From assembly GCF_900100075.1 (NCBI RefSeq), contig NZ_FNEG01000006.1:1-64000 (forward strand): a stretch of 64,000 bases of DNA, written 5' to 3'. Position numbers and translations under genes: made by a program. Within the stretch, counting starts at the first letter, position 1. Every line of letters starts with the position of its first letter. Under the pieces are notes generated by a model. It had not been told where the DNA came from. It saw only the letters and a list, made by a program, of their open reading frames with translations, and ran no database searches. The stretch is from Chryseobacterium jejuense (GTDB lineage: Bacteria > Bacteroidota > Bacteroidia > Flavobacteriales > Weeksellaceae). Positions 1 through 9,670 of this stretch are shown piece after piece.

Positions 1-42
1 GCCGATGGTACTGCTAACGCGGGAGAGTAGGCCGCCGCCAGT
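1..42 (+). rRNA. rrf: 5S ribosomal RNA, 3' end (partial)
   Basis: The first bases carry the typical 3' portion of a Bacteroidota 5S rRNA: a loop E/helix IV segment (GATGGTACTGC), then GGGAGAGTAGG, then the closing GCCGCCGCC strand. The rest of the gene, and presumably the 16S-23S operon, lies upstream of the window. It is followed directly by a strong terminator, as expected for the last gene of an rrn operon. The exact mature 3' end is uncertain by a few bases. Confidence 0.85.
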
Positions 43-55
43 TTTTATTTTATTT

Positions 56-94
56 TTAAAAATCCTTTATCATTACGATAAAGGATTTTTTTTT
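56..94 (+). terminator. Rho-independent terminator of the rRNA operon
   Basis: The stem AAATCCTTTATC / GATAAAGGATTT with a 5-nt loop is followed by a run of T. It sits about 15 bp after the 5S rRNA end, so it very probably ends the rrn transcript. Confidence 0.9.
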
Positions 95-95
95 G

Positions 96-855
96 CGTTA
101 TACCCAACGAATAAAGCAGAGCTAATCCACAGCTCAAGGATATTCAATCCACAACTCAATCCAACGCAAACCAAAACCATGCTCATAGCCACTTATCTTT
201 AAGTTTTGGCTAAAGCCATTGGAATTATTCTTCATGATAAAGCGGGCTAAAGCCCACTTCTATTGAATCCTGAATATGTAAAATAACAATAGACTTATTT
301 TTATATTAAGCTATTGTGTTATGACAGATATTCTTGGTATCATTACTATTTTTTTTCCATCGCCACTTTTGTCACTGACTACTTCTAATCTTTGACTTCT
401 GTAAGGATCCTTAGCAATTATAAGGTTATGAAATAAGCTATCCATAACCAGAGTAGAATAAAATTATGAATACCATTGTCTAGATCCCTACGGGATGACA
501 AAGAGTGAGGTTAGGGCACAAACTAAGGTATCATACAAATATTTACCATCATTATAGATTACTTATTGCTTATTAGTCATTAGAATAGAAGCGTCCTTCA
601 GTATTCGTCCAAAAAATAACTATCCTTCAAAATAATAATAGAATTCTTTTCTTTATTTTCTAATCTCACTACTTACAAGCTTTTTTTGCATTTAAATATT
701 TTCTATTTCTATTAAATTGTAAGTTATTTTTTTGAATATGAAAGTATAACTTCATTTATATCAATGATATTTTAGTGTTTGTTCTTATTTTTTATTAGTA
801 TACTATTAAATACTGTTAAAATATTATATTTGATTTCAAAATATTAAATATAATT
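96..855. other. Long spacer with inverted-repeat motifs, no gene seen
   Basis: No convincing coding sequence was found. GGCTAAAGCC occurs twice (208-217 and 245-254, the second extended to GGGCTAAAGCCC), 37 bp apart. A short palindrome TCCCTACGGGA lies near 484-494. These look like small dispersed intergenic repeats of the genus, which is inference only. The last 150 bp are very A+T-rich and must carry the promoter of the downstream susC-like gene. A TATATTTG at 825-832 fits the Bacteroidota -7 element, but no TTTG lies at the right distance upstream. Confidence 0.55.
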
Positions 856-3768
856 ATGAATAGAACTATCGTTAAGGCGGGAATTCTTTCATCATTATTT
901 CTTTGCTTTACTGGATTGTCTGCACAGAAGACAGATTCTGCTAAGGTTGGAAAAATTGATGAAGTTGTTGTAACAGCCTATGGAGTAAAAAAAGAAAAGA
1001 AAACCTTGGGATATTCTTTCCAAGATGTAAAAGGGCAAGCTCTCGTTGATGCAAAAGAAACGAATGTTACTAATGCCTTAGTTGGTAAAGTAGCAGGAAT
1101 GCAAGTAATTAAAGGTGGGTTTGGTCCTGCATCATCATCAAGGATCAATCTAAGAGGTTTTAACTCTCTTACAGGAGACAGCCAACCTCTGATTGTAGTG
1201 GACGGGGTTCCATTGAGCAATGGTATGGGGGTAAAAGCCAAGCAGAATAATGGTTATTATAATAACGATTTTTGGAACCCTGATTTGGATATGGGAAATG
1301 GGCTGAATGATATTAATGCAGAAGATATAGAAAGTATCTCTGTCCTTAAAGGAGGTGCAGCTTCTGCACTATATGGAGCCCGGGGTGGAAATGGTGTTAT
1401 TCTGATTACAACAAAAACTGGAAAGAAGAAAGGCGGCATAGGAATTACTTATTCTACCAATTTAGGTTTTGAAACTATTTTTATGAAGCCAGATATGCAG
1501 ACAAGTTTTGGACTAGGCCAAAATGGTGTTGTGAATCCTGCTAATAGTGAGAATACAAGTTCATGGGGCCCCGCATTGGACGGAACTAATATGAAGCGAT
1601 ATGATAACCTGAGTAATTTTTTTAAAACAGGAATCAATTCTCAGCATACTTTGAATTTTCAGGAAAATCTGGGAGAAGGGACTAGCTTATATACATCTAT
1701 GAATTATTTAAATGATAATAGCCAGATTCCTAATTCCAAATTTGAGAGATTCAACTTCATGGCAAAAATGAATTCTGTTTTTGGAAAAGAAAAAAGATGG
1801 ACATCAGAAGTAAAGGTACAATACATTAGTAGTAAGGCAAGGAATAGACCTGCTGGCGGAAGAGGGGATGGAAATTATTATTCTAACATTCTCCTGATGC
1901 CACAGAATATTGATATTCGCGATTATCGTGAAGGACAAACACAAAACAATATAAAATCGAATTGGATTAGCCCCAATGGTATAAACCCTTACTGGTCGGC
2001 ATACAACAGTCTTAATGCTGATAAAAAAGATCGTGCATTGTTAAATAGTTACCTTAAATACCAGTTTAATGATTGGTTGAGTGCAGATGTAAGGCTTGGG
2101 ACTGATTTTTACGCTTTGAATGCAGATGCCAGAGTATGGACAGGTTCATCACGAAGAAACTCTTATTCCACTAGTGAAGAGAAGTTTTATGAGAACAATT
2201 ATATCGCAAACCTTACTGCTAAAAAAGATAACTTATTTGGGAAATGGGGTGGTTCTCTTGCATTGTATGGACAACTAATGGAGACAAGAACTAAAGCTCT
2301 TTATTTCAGTACTCAAAATTTAATTGTTCCCAATGTTTTTAGTGTAAACAATACCAGTGATCTTGCAAGTAGCGCTAATAATGAGGTTGATCTTTGGAAG
2401 AAGATTAATTCCGTTTTTGCAGCTTTGGAAATTAATTATGACGGATATTGGTTTATTAATGCTACGTTCAGGAATGACTGGTCTTCAACTTTAAATGTAG
2501 AAAACAGATCATATTCTTATCCTTCTTTAAGTACATCCTTGGTTTTAACAGAAATGTTGCATAAACTGAATGGTACAACTTCAAAAGTATTAACGTTTGC
2601 AAAGCTTCGTGGAGCTTATGCCGTAACCGGAAATTCTTTAAATCCTTACGAACTATATAATATTTATAAACTTGCGGCTGACCCCACAGGACATGCTGTT
2701 TTAGGTAGATTAAAATCTCTATATGATGCCTCTGTACAAGCTGAAAAATTAAAGAGCTTTGAAGTAGGAGCTGATCTTAAGTTTTTTAATAGAGTTTCTC
2801 TGGATGTAAGTTATTTTTTTAACACAGCAACAAGACAATTAATTAATCTACCTATGAATCCTCTTTCAGGGTATGAGGATATGAAAATTAATGGCGGGAA
2901 ACTTGAAAATAGTGGAATTGAAGTGGTATTGAATACTGATATTTTTAAAAATGAAAACTTTAACTGGAATGTAAATGCCAATTTTTCAAAACTAAAAAGT
3001 GAGATAAAAGATATTTATGGCTCTCTTTCTAAATATCCTTTGAGAGGTGGAGGCTATGATAATGTTACATTTTTTGCAGAAGTAGGCCAGCCTTATGGAG
3101 CTATTTATGGAACCAAATTTTTAAGGGTAGAAGATCCTAATAATCCTAATTTTGGAAAATTGATTGTAGGAGCAAACGGATTACCCCAGGCTACTCCCGA
3201 TCAGTATTATTTAGGAGATCAAAATCCGCGCATGTTATTTGGACTTACCAATAGTTTTAGTTATAAAAATATTGGGCTTTCTTTTCAGATTGATGGTCGT
3301 ATTGGTGGCAAATTTTATTCAGGTACACAATCAGCTTTACAAAAAGTAGGACTTGCAGAAGATACAGCTCCGGGAGGAAGAAGAGATAATTTTGTTCTTG
3401 ATGCAGTAGTACAGCAGCCAGGGGGTGGTTATGCATCTAATACTAAAGAGATCACACAACAAGATTACTGGGCAGCGGTAACAACAGGAAACCTGGGAAT
3501 TACAGAACAGAATATTTATGATGCTACGAATATTAGATTAAGAAATATTCAGGTATCATACAGTTTCCCTAAGAGTTTATTTCAAAAATTTGCACTTCAA
3601 AGTGCTAAGGTTGCTTTCACAGCAAATAATGTATGGATGTTGTATAGTAAAGCAAAAGGTATTGATCCCGAATCTGTATTTGCTATCAACTCCAATGCTG
3701 TAGGATTTGAAAATCTTTCATTTCCAACTACCAGATCTTATTTATTCACTATTACACTAGGCTTTTAA
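856..3768 (+). CDS. SusC/RagA family TonB-linked outer membrane transporter (pair 1)
   Basis: This is a TonB-dependent outer membrane channel that, with the following SusD-like lipoprotein, should import an oligomer or peptide too large for porins. A signal peptide (residues 1 to about 24, ending LSAQ) is followed at once by a TonB-box-like segment (KIDEVVVTAYG). The plug follows, with the SusC signatures LRGFNSL, IVVDGVPL, ISVLKGGAASALYGARG and NGVILITTK. The remainder is a 22-strand-type barrel ending in the aromatic ITLGF. At 970 residues it lacks the N-terminal carboxypeptidase-regulatory-like domain carried by many SusC proteins. The substrate cannot be predicted: no hydrolase, sensor or sigma factor flanks the pair. 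Confidence 0.93.
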   Translation: MNRTIVKAGILSSLFLCFTGLSAQKTDSAKVGKIDEVVVTAYGVKKEKKTLGYSFQDVKGQALVDAKETNVTNALVGKVAGMQVIKGGFGPASSSRINLRGFNSLTGDSQPLIVVDGVPLSNGMGVKAKQNNGYYNNDFWNPDLDMGNGLNDINAEDIESISVLKGGAASALYGARGGNGVILITTKTGKKKGGIGITYSTNLGFETIFMKPDMQTSFGLGQNGVVNPANSENTSSWGPALDGTNMKRYDNLSNFFKTGINSQHTLNFQENLGEGTSLYTSMNYLNDNSQIPNSKFERFNFMAKMNSVFGKEKRWTSEVKVQYISSKARNRPAGGRGDGNYYSNILLMPQNIDIRDYREGQTQNNIKSNWISPNGINPYWSAYNSLNADKKDRALLNSYLKYQFNDWLSADVRLGTDFYALNADARVWTGSSRRNSYSTSEEKFYENNYIANLTAKKDNLFGKWGGSLALYGQLMETRTKALYFSTQNLIVPNVFSVNNTSDLASSANNEVDLWKKINSVFAALEINYDGYWFINATFRNDWSSTLNVENRSYSYPSLSTSLVLTEMLHKLNGTTSKVLTFAKLRGAYAVTGNSLNPYELYNIYKLAADPTGHAVLGRLKSLYDASVQAEKLKSFEVGADLKFFNRVSLDVSYFFNTATRQLINLPMNPLSGYEDMKINGGKLENSGIEVVLNTDIFKNENFNWNVNANFSKLKSEIKDIYGSLSKYPLRGGGYDNVTFFAEVGQPYGAIYGTKFLRVEDPNNPNFGKLIVGANGLPQATPDQYYLGDQNPRMLFGLTNSFSYKNIGLSFQIDGRIGGKFYSGTQSALQKVGLAEDTAPGGRRDNFVLDAVVQQPGGGYASNTKEITQQDYWAAVTTGNLGITEQNIYDATNIRLRNIQVSYSFPKSLFQKFALQSAKVAFTANNVWMLYSKAKGIDPESVFAINSNAVGFENLSFPTTRSYLFTITLGF

Positions 3769-3784
3769 TATCAATAATACCATT

Positions 3785-5680
3785 ATGAAAAAATATATTT
3801 TATCTTTCATAGCACTTGCTACGGTTCTTGCTTCATGTAGCGATTTTGAAGACATGAATAACGATCCTTATGCGGTTGATATTAATAGTGCTGAACCGGA
3901 GTATTTCTTGAATAATTCTATCTTGGGTGCTCAACAAGATCCCAATATTGCTGAACGTACTTTTGTTTTATATTGGAAAACGGCAGCAAGACAACATCTG
4001 ACCACAGGAATTGCAGGGGGTTCATATGATGACTCCTGGACACTGGAGTATTGGAAAGGAATTTCAGAATGGCTGAATAATGCCAATGCAACTATTGATA
4101 TCGTCAACGAAAAGAAAGCAATAGGACAAGGTAAACCTTACTATGATAATCTTACCCAGGTAGCTAGAATCTGGAGAGCTTATTTAATGAGTGAATTTTC
4201 TGATAATTTTGGGCCCCAACCTATTCAGGCATTTAAAAAAGTAAATCCTGGGTTTAATTCTGAAAAAGAGGTCTATTATTTTATTTTAGACGAACTAAAG
4301 GATGCAGCAGCTAAAATGGATGTTAACCAACCTGCCCCTTCCAATCCCAGTGCTTATGATATGGCCTATGGATTTAAATGGAGCCAATGGGTAAAGTATG
4401 CTAACTCCATGAGAATGAGAATTGCCATGAGAATTTCAGAGGTAGATCCTGCAAAAGCAAAAGCAGAGTTTGAAAATGCGGCCAATTCTAATATGTTTAT
4501 CAGTACAAGTGATGATAATTTTAAAGTTAAAGAAGATACAGGCTGGAATCCTTTATCAGGGGTAATGTCCAGAGAATGGAACTCTCAGATTTTATCCGCT
4601 ACTTTAAATAATATGTATATCGGTTTAGGAGGCGTTAACTCTACAGATCAATTGCCGGCTGCACAGCATACATCCGTAAAAGCTTCCGATTATATTGGAG
4701 TAAAATATGATGAACAATTCTCCACATTAACCAATGATCCAAGCGCAGGATACTGGCTGGATGGGCTTCCTAATAAAATAGACCCAAGAGCTTATAAAAC
4801 ATTTTATATTCCTGGAGACCTTACCAACCCAATTTATTCACTTTATCCTACCTATACCAGCCAGGCTACTACCAATAAAGGGGATCTTACTTTTGCAAAC
4901 GGATCTAAAGTTACAATCAATACAGTAAATACCTGGAATACGACAACAATAGGAAATTGGGGTGTAAAAGGACAGAGAAACGGATTAAGAGGCGTTATTG
5001 GGTGTATGCCTGCTTTAGGGAAACAATATAGAGAAGGCAAAAACTCTAGAATTTTCTTTGCAAGCTGGGAAACGTATTTCCTGATGGCGGAAGCTGCTCT
5101 AAAGGGCTGGTCTGTTCCTATGAGTGATGTAGCTGCTTATAATAAAGGAATTCAGGATAGCTTTGCTTATAATGAAGTATCCCAATTCTATACTCAGTAT
5201 ATTGCCTCAACAGATTATAATCGTGATGGAACTTCTGTTGCCTACACCCATGTAGCAGAGCCGGGAGCCAGTCATACCATGAACTACAAAGACCCTTCTA
5301 CGGGTAATATGGTTTCTGTTGAGATTAAATATCCTGTAAATACTATTTATAAAAACGGTTCTGTGAGAAATGACAAGCTTACGAAAATCATCACCCAAAA
5401 GTATATTGCCAATATGCCATGGCTTCCGTTGGAATCCTGGAGTGATCAAAGAAGACTGGGGTTACCTTTCTTTGAAAATCCTGCAATAGAAACACCATTG
5501 GTTAATTTACCTAATCTGAATTCAGGAAATTATATGACCAATTCTATTCAGAATTTCCCTCAAAGGTTGAGATATCCAAGTATCTTCAGAAATACGGACC
5601 AGGATGGGTATACGAAAGCCGTACAGTTATTAGGTGGACAAGATGCCGTGCTTACCCCTCTTTGGTGGGCAAAACACTAA
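3785..5680 (+). CDS. SusD/RagB-like outer membrane lipoprotein (pair 1)
   Basis: Surface substrate-binding partner of the SusC-like channel that ends 16 bp upstream. A lipoprotein signal (lipobox LASC, Cys about 17) is followed by MNNDPYAVD, typical of the SusD-like subgroup whose mature proteins begin with a D/N-N-D-P motif. The C-terminus carries the family pattern W..QRRLGLPFFENP and ...RLRYPSIFRNTDQ. At 631 residues it is somewhat longer than the common 500-550. It is the last gene of a two-gene operon, and a strong terminator follows 22 bp later. The ligand is unknown. Confidence 0.92.
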   Translation: MKKYILSFIALATVLASCSDFEDMNNDPYAVDINSAEPEYFLNNSILGAQQDPNIAERTFVLYWKTAARQHLTTGIAGGSYDDSWTLEYWKGISEWLNNANATIDIVNEKKAIGQGKPYYDNLTQVARIWRAYLMSEFSDNFGPQPIQAFKKVNPGFNSEKEVYYFILDELKDAAAKMDVNQPAPSNPSAYDMAYGFKWSQWVKYANSMRMRIAMRISEVDPAKAKAEFENAANSNMFISTSDDNFKVKEDTGWNPLSGVMSREWNSQILSATLNNMYIGLGGVNSTDQLPAAQHTSVKASDYIGVKYDEQFSTLTNDPSAGYWLDGLPNKIDPRAYKTFYIPGDLTNPIYSLYPTYTSQATTNKGDLTFANGSKVTINTVNTWNTTTIGNWGVKGQRNGLRGVIGCMPALGKQYREGKNSRIFFASWETYFLMAEAALKGWSVPMSDVAAYNKGIQDSFAYNEVSQFYTQYIASTDYNRDGTSVAYTHVAEPGASHTMNYKDPSTGNMVSVEIKYPVNTIYKNGSVRNDKLTKIITQKYIANMPWLPLESWSDQRRLGLPFFENPAIETPLVNLPNLNSGNYMTNSIQNFPQRLRYPSIFRNTDQDGYTKAVQLLGGQDAVLTPLWWAKH

Positions 5681-5702
5681 ATTGAATATACTTATTATAT
5701 AT

Positions 5703-5746
5703 AAAAAAAGAATCCTTTCCAAATATTGGAAAGGATTCTTTTTTTA
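5703..5746. terminator. Bidirectional-looking terminator after SusCD pair 1
   Basis: AGAATCCTTTCC and GGAAAGGATTCT form a perfect stem, flanked by A on one side and T on the other. It ends the plus-strand SusCD operon. It could also act on the minus strand for the gene ending at 5807, about 60 bp away. Confidence 0.9.
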
Positions 5747-5806
5747 TATATAATGATAGCTGCAACTTTACTTCTTGAAAGTAAGCATTCTTCATTACTG
5801 GTTACA

Positions 5807-6388
5807 TTAATTTGCAACGATGGTAAAAACTATTCGAGCACTATAGGTGTTTGAGGGAACTGTTACAGAAACACCGGCTAGCTGTACTATTAAATTGATA
5901 TCTGCAAAAGTTACACTATTACCCACTCCTAAAACACCACTAAAAGTAAAAGTTATAAAAGTTGTATCACCGGTTTGGGATATTGGGATATAATTTGCAC
6001 CTCCGTTGATTGAGGCTGTACAAAGGACACAAAGTCCATGTATTGCTGTTGTCCCACCGGTTCTTTTCGCGGAAAGAGTCAGAGAATTATTCCAGGGGTT
6101 AGGTGTATAGCGCATGGTCATCTTTGCACCGGAACTTGAAAGTAGATTAAGGAAAGAACCAGGTAATGTACCAGATAATGTTATTAGATTAGGGGCGGTA
6201 TTTCCGGAATTATCATAAGTTCCTGTATAATTACTACCGGCTTCGGTAATAGCTGGTATACTGGCATTCCAGTTTCCGGAGACATTTACAACCTGTGCCT
6301 TTATAAAACTGCTGCTGCTGAGTATAAGGATAATATAGATCAACCTTTTTATACAGATTTTTCGGAAAAATTGACAATTCATTTTCAT
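5807..6388 (-). CDS. Secreted protein, probable minor subunit of the chaperone/usher-like locus
   Basis: Not recognised as a named family. It has 193 residues with a signal peptide ending SFIKAQ. The mature part is rich in Ser, Thr, Gly and Asn with alternating hydrophobic residues, predicting an all-beta fold. It ends in a beta-strand pattern (YSARIVFTIVAN) like the ends of the two other small secreted proteins of the operon. One Cys-x-x-Cys (CVLC) occurs mid-protein. It is the last gene of the minus-strand set, 10 bp after the preceding gene. By position and composition I infer a surface subunit or tip, but direct sequence similarity to the other two subunits is weak. Confidence 0.6.
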   Translation of the reverse strand: MKMNCQFFRKICIKRLIYIILILSSSSFIKAQVVNVSGNWNASIPAITEAGSNYTGTYDNSGNTAPNLITLSGTLPGSFLNLLSSSGAKMTMRYTPNPWNNSLTLSAKRTGGTTAIHGLCVLCTASINGGANYIPISQTGDTTFITFTFSGVLGVGNSVTFADINLIVQLAGVSVTVPSNTYSARIVFTIVAN

Positions 6389-6398
6389 ACTTCATTTA

Positions 6399-6923
6399 TT
6401 ATTCGGTGATGGTATAGACAATGGTAAGGGTGGTATTGGGCCGGGTAACTAAGTTGGCATAAGTATTGGGAACCAGAGAAATTGTCAATCGATGCCCGTT
6501 ATTGGCTCCATTGCCAGTAAAAGCTCCTCCAATTCCACTGATGATGGTAACCGGAGTGTTGGTTAAAGTAACTTGTGCCGAAGGAGTTCCTAATGTTCCG
6601 CCTCCTGCGCCGGAAGCAGCAGCTGCCTGTAATTTGATATCTAGTCCCGCAATAAGAGTTCCACTAATAGCCGCGGTGATTTTTCTGGTAAGTCCTCCAC
6701 TGATAATAGCAGAAGTATAGTTAATCCATTTCGATGTATTGGGGGTTGGATTGCCAATGGGGTTTCCTGCTTCAGTAGGGGGCGTGAAGTTTAAAGCAAT
6801 GTTTCCGGTAGGTTCTATGTCCATTAAAGTAACAACAGGTAAAGTCAACGTAACATTCGTCTGAGAATACAATGAACAGGAGAACGTAAAGGCGGCTAGT
6901 AATAGGGTGCGGTTCAGAATCAT
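6399..6923 (-). CDS. Secreted fibre-subunit-like protein, paralogue of the gene at 10568
   Basis: 174 residues with a signal peptide (1-20, ending SLYSQ). It shares several blocks with the 192-residue protein encoded at 10568-11146: a V-L-M/V-DIEP block near the N-terminus, PPTEAGNPI / APTEAGNPI, a Gly-rich GAGGG stretch, ISGIG-A-TGNGA-NGH, and a final strand with the pattern T-V-Y/T-T (TLTIVYTITE). Its start overlaps the stop of the barrel protein by 4 bp (ATGA), indicating translational coupling. The final strand and lack of enzymatic motifs suggest a polymerising or surface-displayed beta-sandwich subunit, by analogy only with spore-coat-U/CsuA-type or WxL-type domains. No homology to those is claimed. 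Confidence 0.7.
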   Translation of the reverse strand: MILNRTLLLAAFTFSCSLYSQTNVTLTLPVVTLMDIEPTGNIALNFTPPTEAGNPIGNPTPNTSKWINYTSAIISGGLTRKITAAISGTLIAGLDIKLQAAAASGAGGGTLGTPSAQVTLTNTPVTIISGIGGAFTGNGANNGHRLTISLVPNTYANLVTRPNTTLTIVYTITE

Positions 6924-9670
6924 TTCTTATTTTTTATTTCATTATATCCTACTTTTAAGGATTCCTGTTGATACTTGATTTCTATCTGCTGTTTGACAAT
7001 CTGGATATTTAATTTTTTTATTTCTGAGGGTTTCAAAGTAAATTGAAACTGATCAGTTGAAATCTTATACCGTTTATCAAGACCATTCCTATAAAGTTTT
7101 ACCGTCCAGTCACCTGGTTTCAGATAAGTAAAATCAAAATCTTCTCCTACAAAACAGATTTTACGATAAGTATGGCTGTCTCCAACCGCTTCTACAATTA
7201 TACTTTCTCTTTTTTTCTTTCCTTTTTTTGACTGTAGGGCTTCAATATCTGCCAGGCTTTTATTTTCCGTTTCTAAAAGTTGAACCTGACCCTGGATATT
7301 GGCTGCTGTTGTTATCCCGAAATTAAAAACATTTTCTTTATCGGTAAGAGGCAGTGCAGCTGGAAAAACTACAGTTGGAATGTCATTGATCTCTGTGGTT
7401 GAGCGGTCTATCTCAAGAAAATAATTACCGGGAATTACATTCTTAAATGTGTAATTCCCTTCTTTGTCTGTAATAGATAAATAACTGCCCAGCATTAATC
7501 TTATCCCATCTGTTTTTTTTATCCCCAGATTACCAACATTTCCGGATAAGGAAACATATTCAGCAGTTCTTTGTACCGGAATATTAGGCCGCCATGTATA
7601 ACGCATTGAAAATATAAAATCTTTATCTCCAATTTGCCCTCTTTGTAATGAATATCTTCCCGAAAGATCAAGCTCATTGCCGGGAAATAGTTGTTGATGA
7701 AATAGAAGTTCAAATAAGTTTCTGTCCTTAAAATATTCCTCAGGGATGTAGTTGTTTTGGTAAAACAAACTTACACTGGTTTTGTCTGAAAATTTACTGA
7801 AGATTCTCGCTCCGTAATAAAGCTGTTTTTGATTTTGCAGCTGATATCTGGAAGTAATTGCATAGCTTCCAAAGAGATTGAAAGAGGTTTTAAATTTTTC
7901 AAATGATACATTGGCAGCATACAAACTTGAGTTTCCATTAAATCCGATCAGATAATTGTCTGTATTACCAAACTGCCCTTCAATATTAACCTGAAATATT
8001 CCGATACGCTGATTTATGCTCACTCTGAAGAAACGTTCGTAGTAATCAAACTGCTTAGGCTCCAAACGATCCTGATATTTTTGAAAACCATGATTGATGA
8101 TGATAGAACCATTGGAGAGATATTTATACTGTATCCCATACTGCAGGTATTTTCTGTAAGGAGCAGCCAGAAATAAGGTATCTCTCTGAAAATTTTTAGC
8201 ATCCTGCATATAATTGCCGATAACATTCAGTTTCTTAGTCAGTCTGTATTGAAGATATCCACTGAAAGTATTGGTATTGGTAAAATATCCTGCAAATTGA
8301 GGGCTAGCCTTCATATAGGTTAAATTCCCGTTGAATTTTGGAAAATTTACCTCTGCCTGTACCATATAAGCAGTTCCTTCAGCTTTTTTGGTCGTACTGT
8401 AAGCAAACTCTCCGGAGAGATTAATATGTTTTGAAATTTTGAACTGCCCTTTCGCATAAGGAAGATGAGCTTCAGCGTTTTGGCTTATATTTCGGGTATT
8501 AGATTCTTCTTTCATAGGCATTTTATACAGATACCCAACCGAAATTTCAGATTCTTTACGAATTTTAAATGCAGAATACACATTAAATTCATCCTTAATG
8601 TCTCTGAAAAATCTTGGACGGTTATAAAAACCTCCTATACTTAACCTATTGAAATGATACCGGATTTCTGCACCACGGCCATATCTTGCAAACTCAGTTA
8701 AGTAAGATGCAGAGTAGGTTTTATCTCCTAAATGTACAAATAGATTACCTCTTTTATAGTTTACAAAATATTCTTCATACTGAGTAAAAGTATTGAGCTC
8801 AATAGGATTGTGTGTAGCTGCATGAAATTCAATCTGATTTTTATTTTCCTTATCCAATGATCCTTTACCATAGATTTCACCTTGAAAGCCATCATTGTAT
8901 ACGCCCATATTCTTCATTCCAATAAAAGATAATGAGGCTACAACCGGAAGCCGATGATAGATATCTTGGTTGGCAGGCTGAACGGATATAACCTGAGTAC
9001 TTATGTAGATGGTTTGATCTTCCTTAGGGTTATCTTTTGAATGTACCGAAAGATTTAGGTTTTGAAATTCATTCTGCCCCAGTTCCGGATTAGTAGCTTT
9101 GTGTATTGTAATGACTTTCGATTCGTTGGGACCCAGAATAATAGATGGATCGTGGTCAACAATAGCATTTTTACTTTCCAGAATAAGATTTTCTATGATG
9201 TTACCATTGTTTTTGAGAAGAAAAGAAGCGCGGATGGTTTCTCCGGCTCTTGTAAACTCCGGTGATTCCAATGCTGTAAGAGAGAGTTTTCTGCTTGCGG
9301 AAACTATAATCTTAGACGTTTTTGTGGAAGATAATCCATTAGAACGGTCTGTAATATTTAATGTAACAGAGTATTCTCCTTGTACCGTTTCTGTTGAAAT
9401 CCGTAAAGGGACAAGATATACTGAAGTTTCCTGAGAGGAGATCACAAATTCTCCTTTTTCTAAAATAGGAGTGATAAGTGAACTTGAGGTGATAACAGAA
9501 ATATCATATACTTTATTCTCAGTTGAATTATTTTTTAGCGTGAAGGGAATAGAAGTAGACATTCCCGGTATTAAGCTATCTTTTTTACTGACCAATCGGG
9601 TTGGTTGTTGTTGAGAAAAAGCAAATAACGGGAATAATATAACAATAAATAATGTCCAGGTTTTAATCAT
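6920..9670 (-). CDS. Usher-like outer membrane barrel protein with N-terminal Ig-like and C-terminal regulatory-like domains
   Basis: 916 residues. The signal peptide (about 1-19) is followed by roughly 220 residues of Ig-like, NEW3/COG1470-type repeats (PFTLKNNSTENKVYDI, FLLKNNGNIIENL). A long segment (about 245-710) follows with the alternating aromatic/polar pattern of a beta-barrel. Next comes a carboxypeptidase-regulatory-like domain (DKEGNYTFKNVIPGNYFLEI) and a second C-terminal Ig-like region. This order, with periplasmic domain, barrel and C-terminal Ig domains, matches that of fimbrial ushers. No FimD/PapC signature is seen, so I call it an analogue. It overlaps the chaperone-like gene upstream by 8 bp and the subunit gene downstream by 4 bp. 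An alternative reading is an unrelated surface protein of COG1470 type. Confidence 0.65.
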   Translation of the reverse strand: MIKTWTLFIVILFPLFAFSQQQPTRLVSKKDSLIPGMSTSIPFTLKNNSTENKVYDISVITSSSLITPILEKGEFVISSQETSVYLVPLRISTETVQGEYSVTLNITDRSNGLSSTKTSKIIVSASRKLSLTALESPEFTRAGETIRASFLLKNNGNIIENLILESKNAIVDHDPSIILGPNESKVITIHKATNPELGQNEFQNLNLSVHSKDNPKEDQTIYISTQVISVQPANQDIYHRLPVVASLSFIGMKNMGVYNDGFQGEIYGKGSLDKENKNQIEFHAATHNPIELNTFTQYEEYFVNYKRGNLFVHLGDKTYSASYLTEFARYGRGAEIRYHFNRLSIGGFYNRPRFFRDIKDEFNVYSAFKIRKESEISVGYLYKMPMKEESNTRNISQNAEAHLPYAKGQFKISKHINLSGEFAYSTTKKAEGTAYMVQAEVNFPKFNGNLTYMKASPQFAGYFTNTNTFSGYLQYRLTKKLNVIGNYMQDAKNFQRDTLFLAAPYRKYLQYGIQYKYLSNGSIIINHGFQKYQDRLEPKQFDYYERFFRVSINQRIGIFQVNIEGQFGNTDNYLIGFNGNSSLYAANVSFEKFKTSFNLFGSYAITSRYQLQNQKQLYYGARIFSKFSDKTSVSLFYQNNYIPEEYFKDRNLFELLFHQQLFPGNELDLSGRYSLQRGQIGDKDFIFSMRYTWRPNIPVQRTAEYVSLSGNVGNLGIKKTDGIRLMLGSYLSITDKEGNYTFKNVIPGNYFLEIDRSTTEINDIPTVVFPAALPLTDKENVFNFGITTAANIQGQVQLLETENKSLADIEALQSKKGKKKRESIIVEAVGDSHTYRKICFVGEDFDFTYLKPGDWTVKLYRNGLDKRYKISTDQFQFTLKPSEIKKLNIQIVKQQIEIKYQQESLKVGYNEIKNKK

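Noticed and set aside
5..202. 65-codon open frame covering the 5S rRNA end and terminator
   Set aside because: It runs through the rRNA and the terminator stem and has no ribosome-binding context.
785..832. Pho-box-like repeat before SusC pair 1 (ATTAG, ATTAA, GTTAA at about 11-bp steps)
   Set aside because: The steps are 11 then 10 bp, the last unit is much closer to the -7 element than in the other three promoters, and the operon has no phosphate-related gene. The similarity is probably due to A+T richness.
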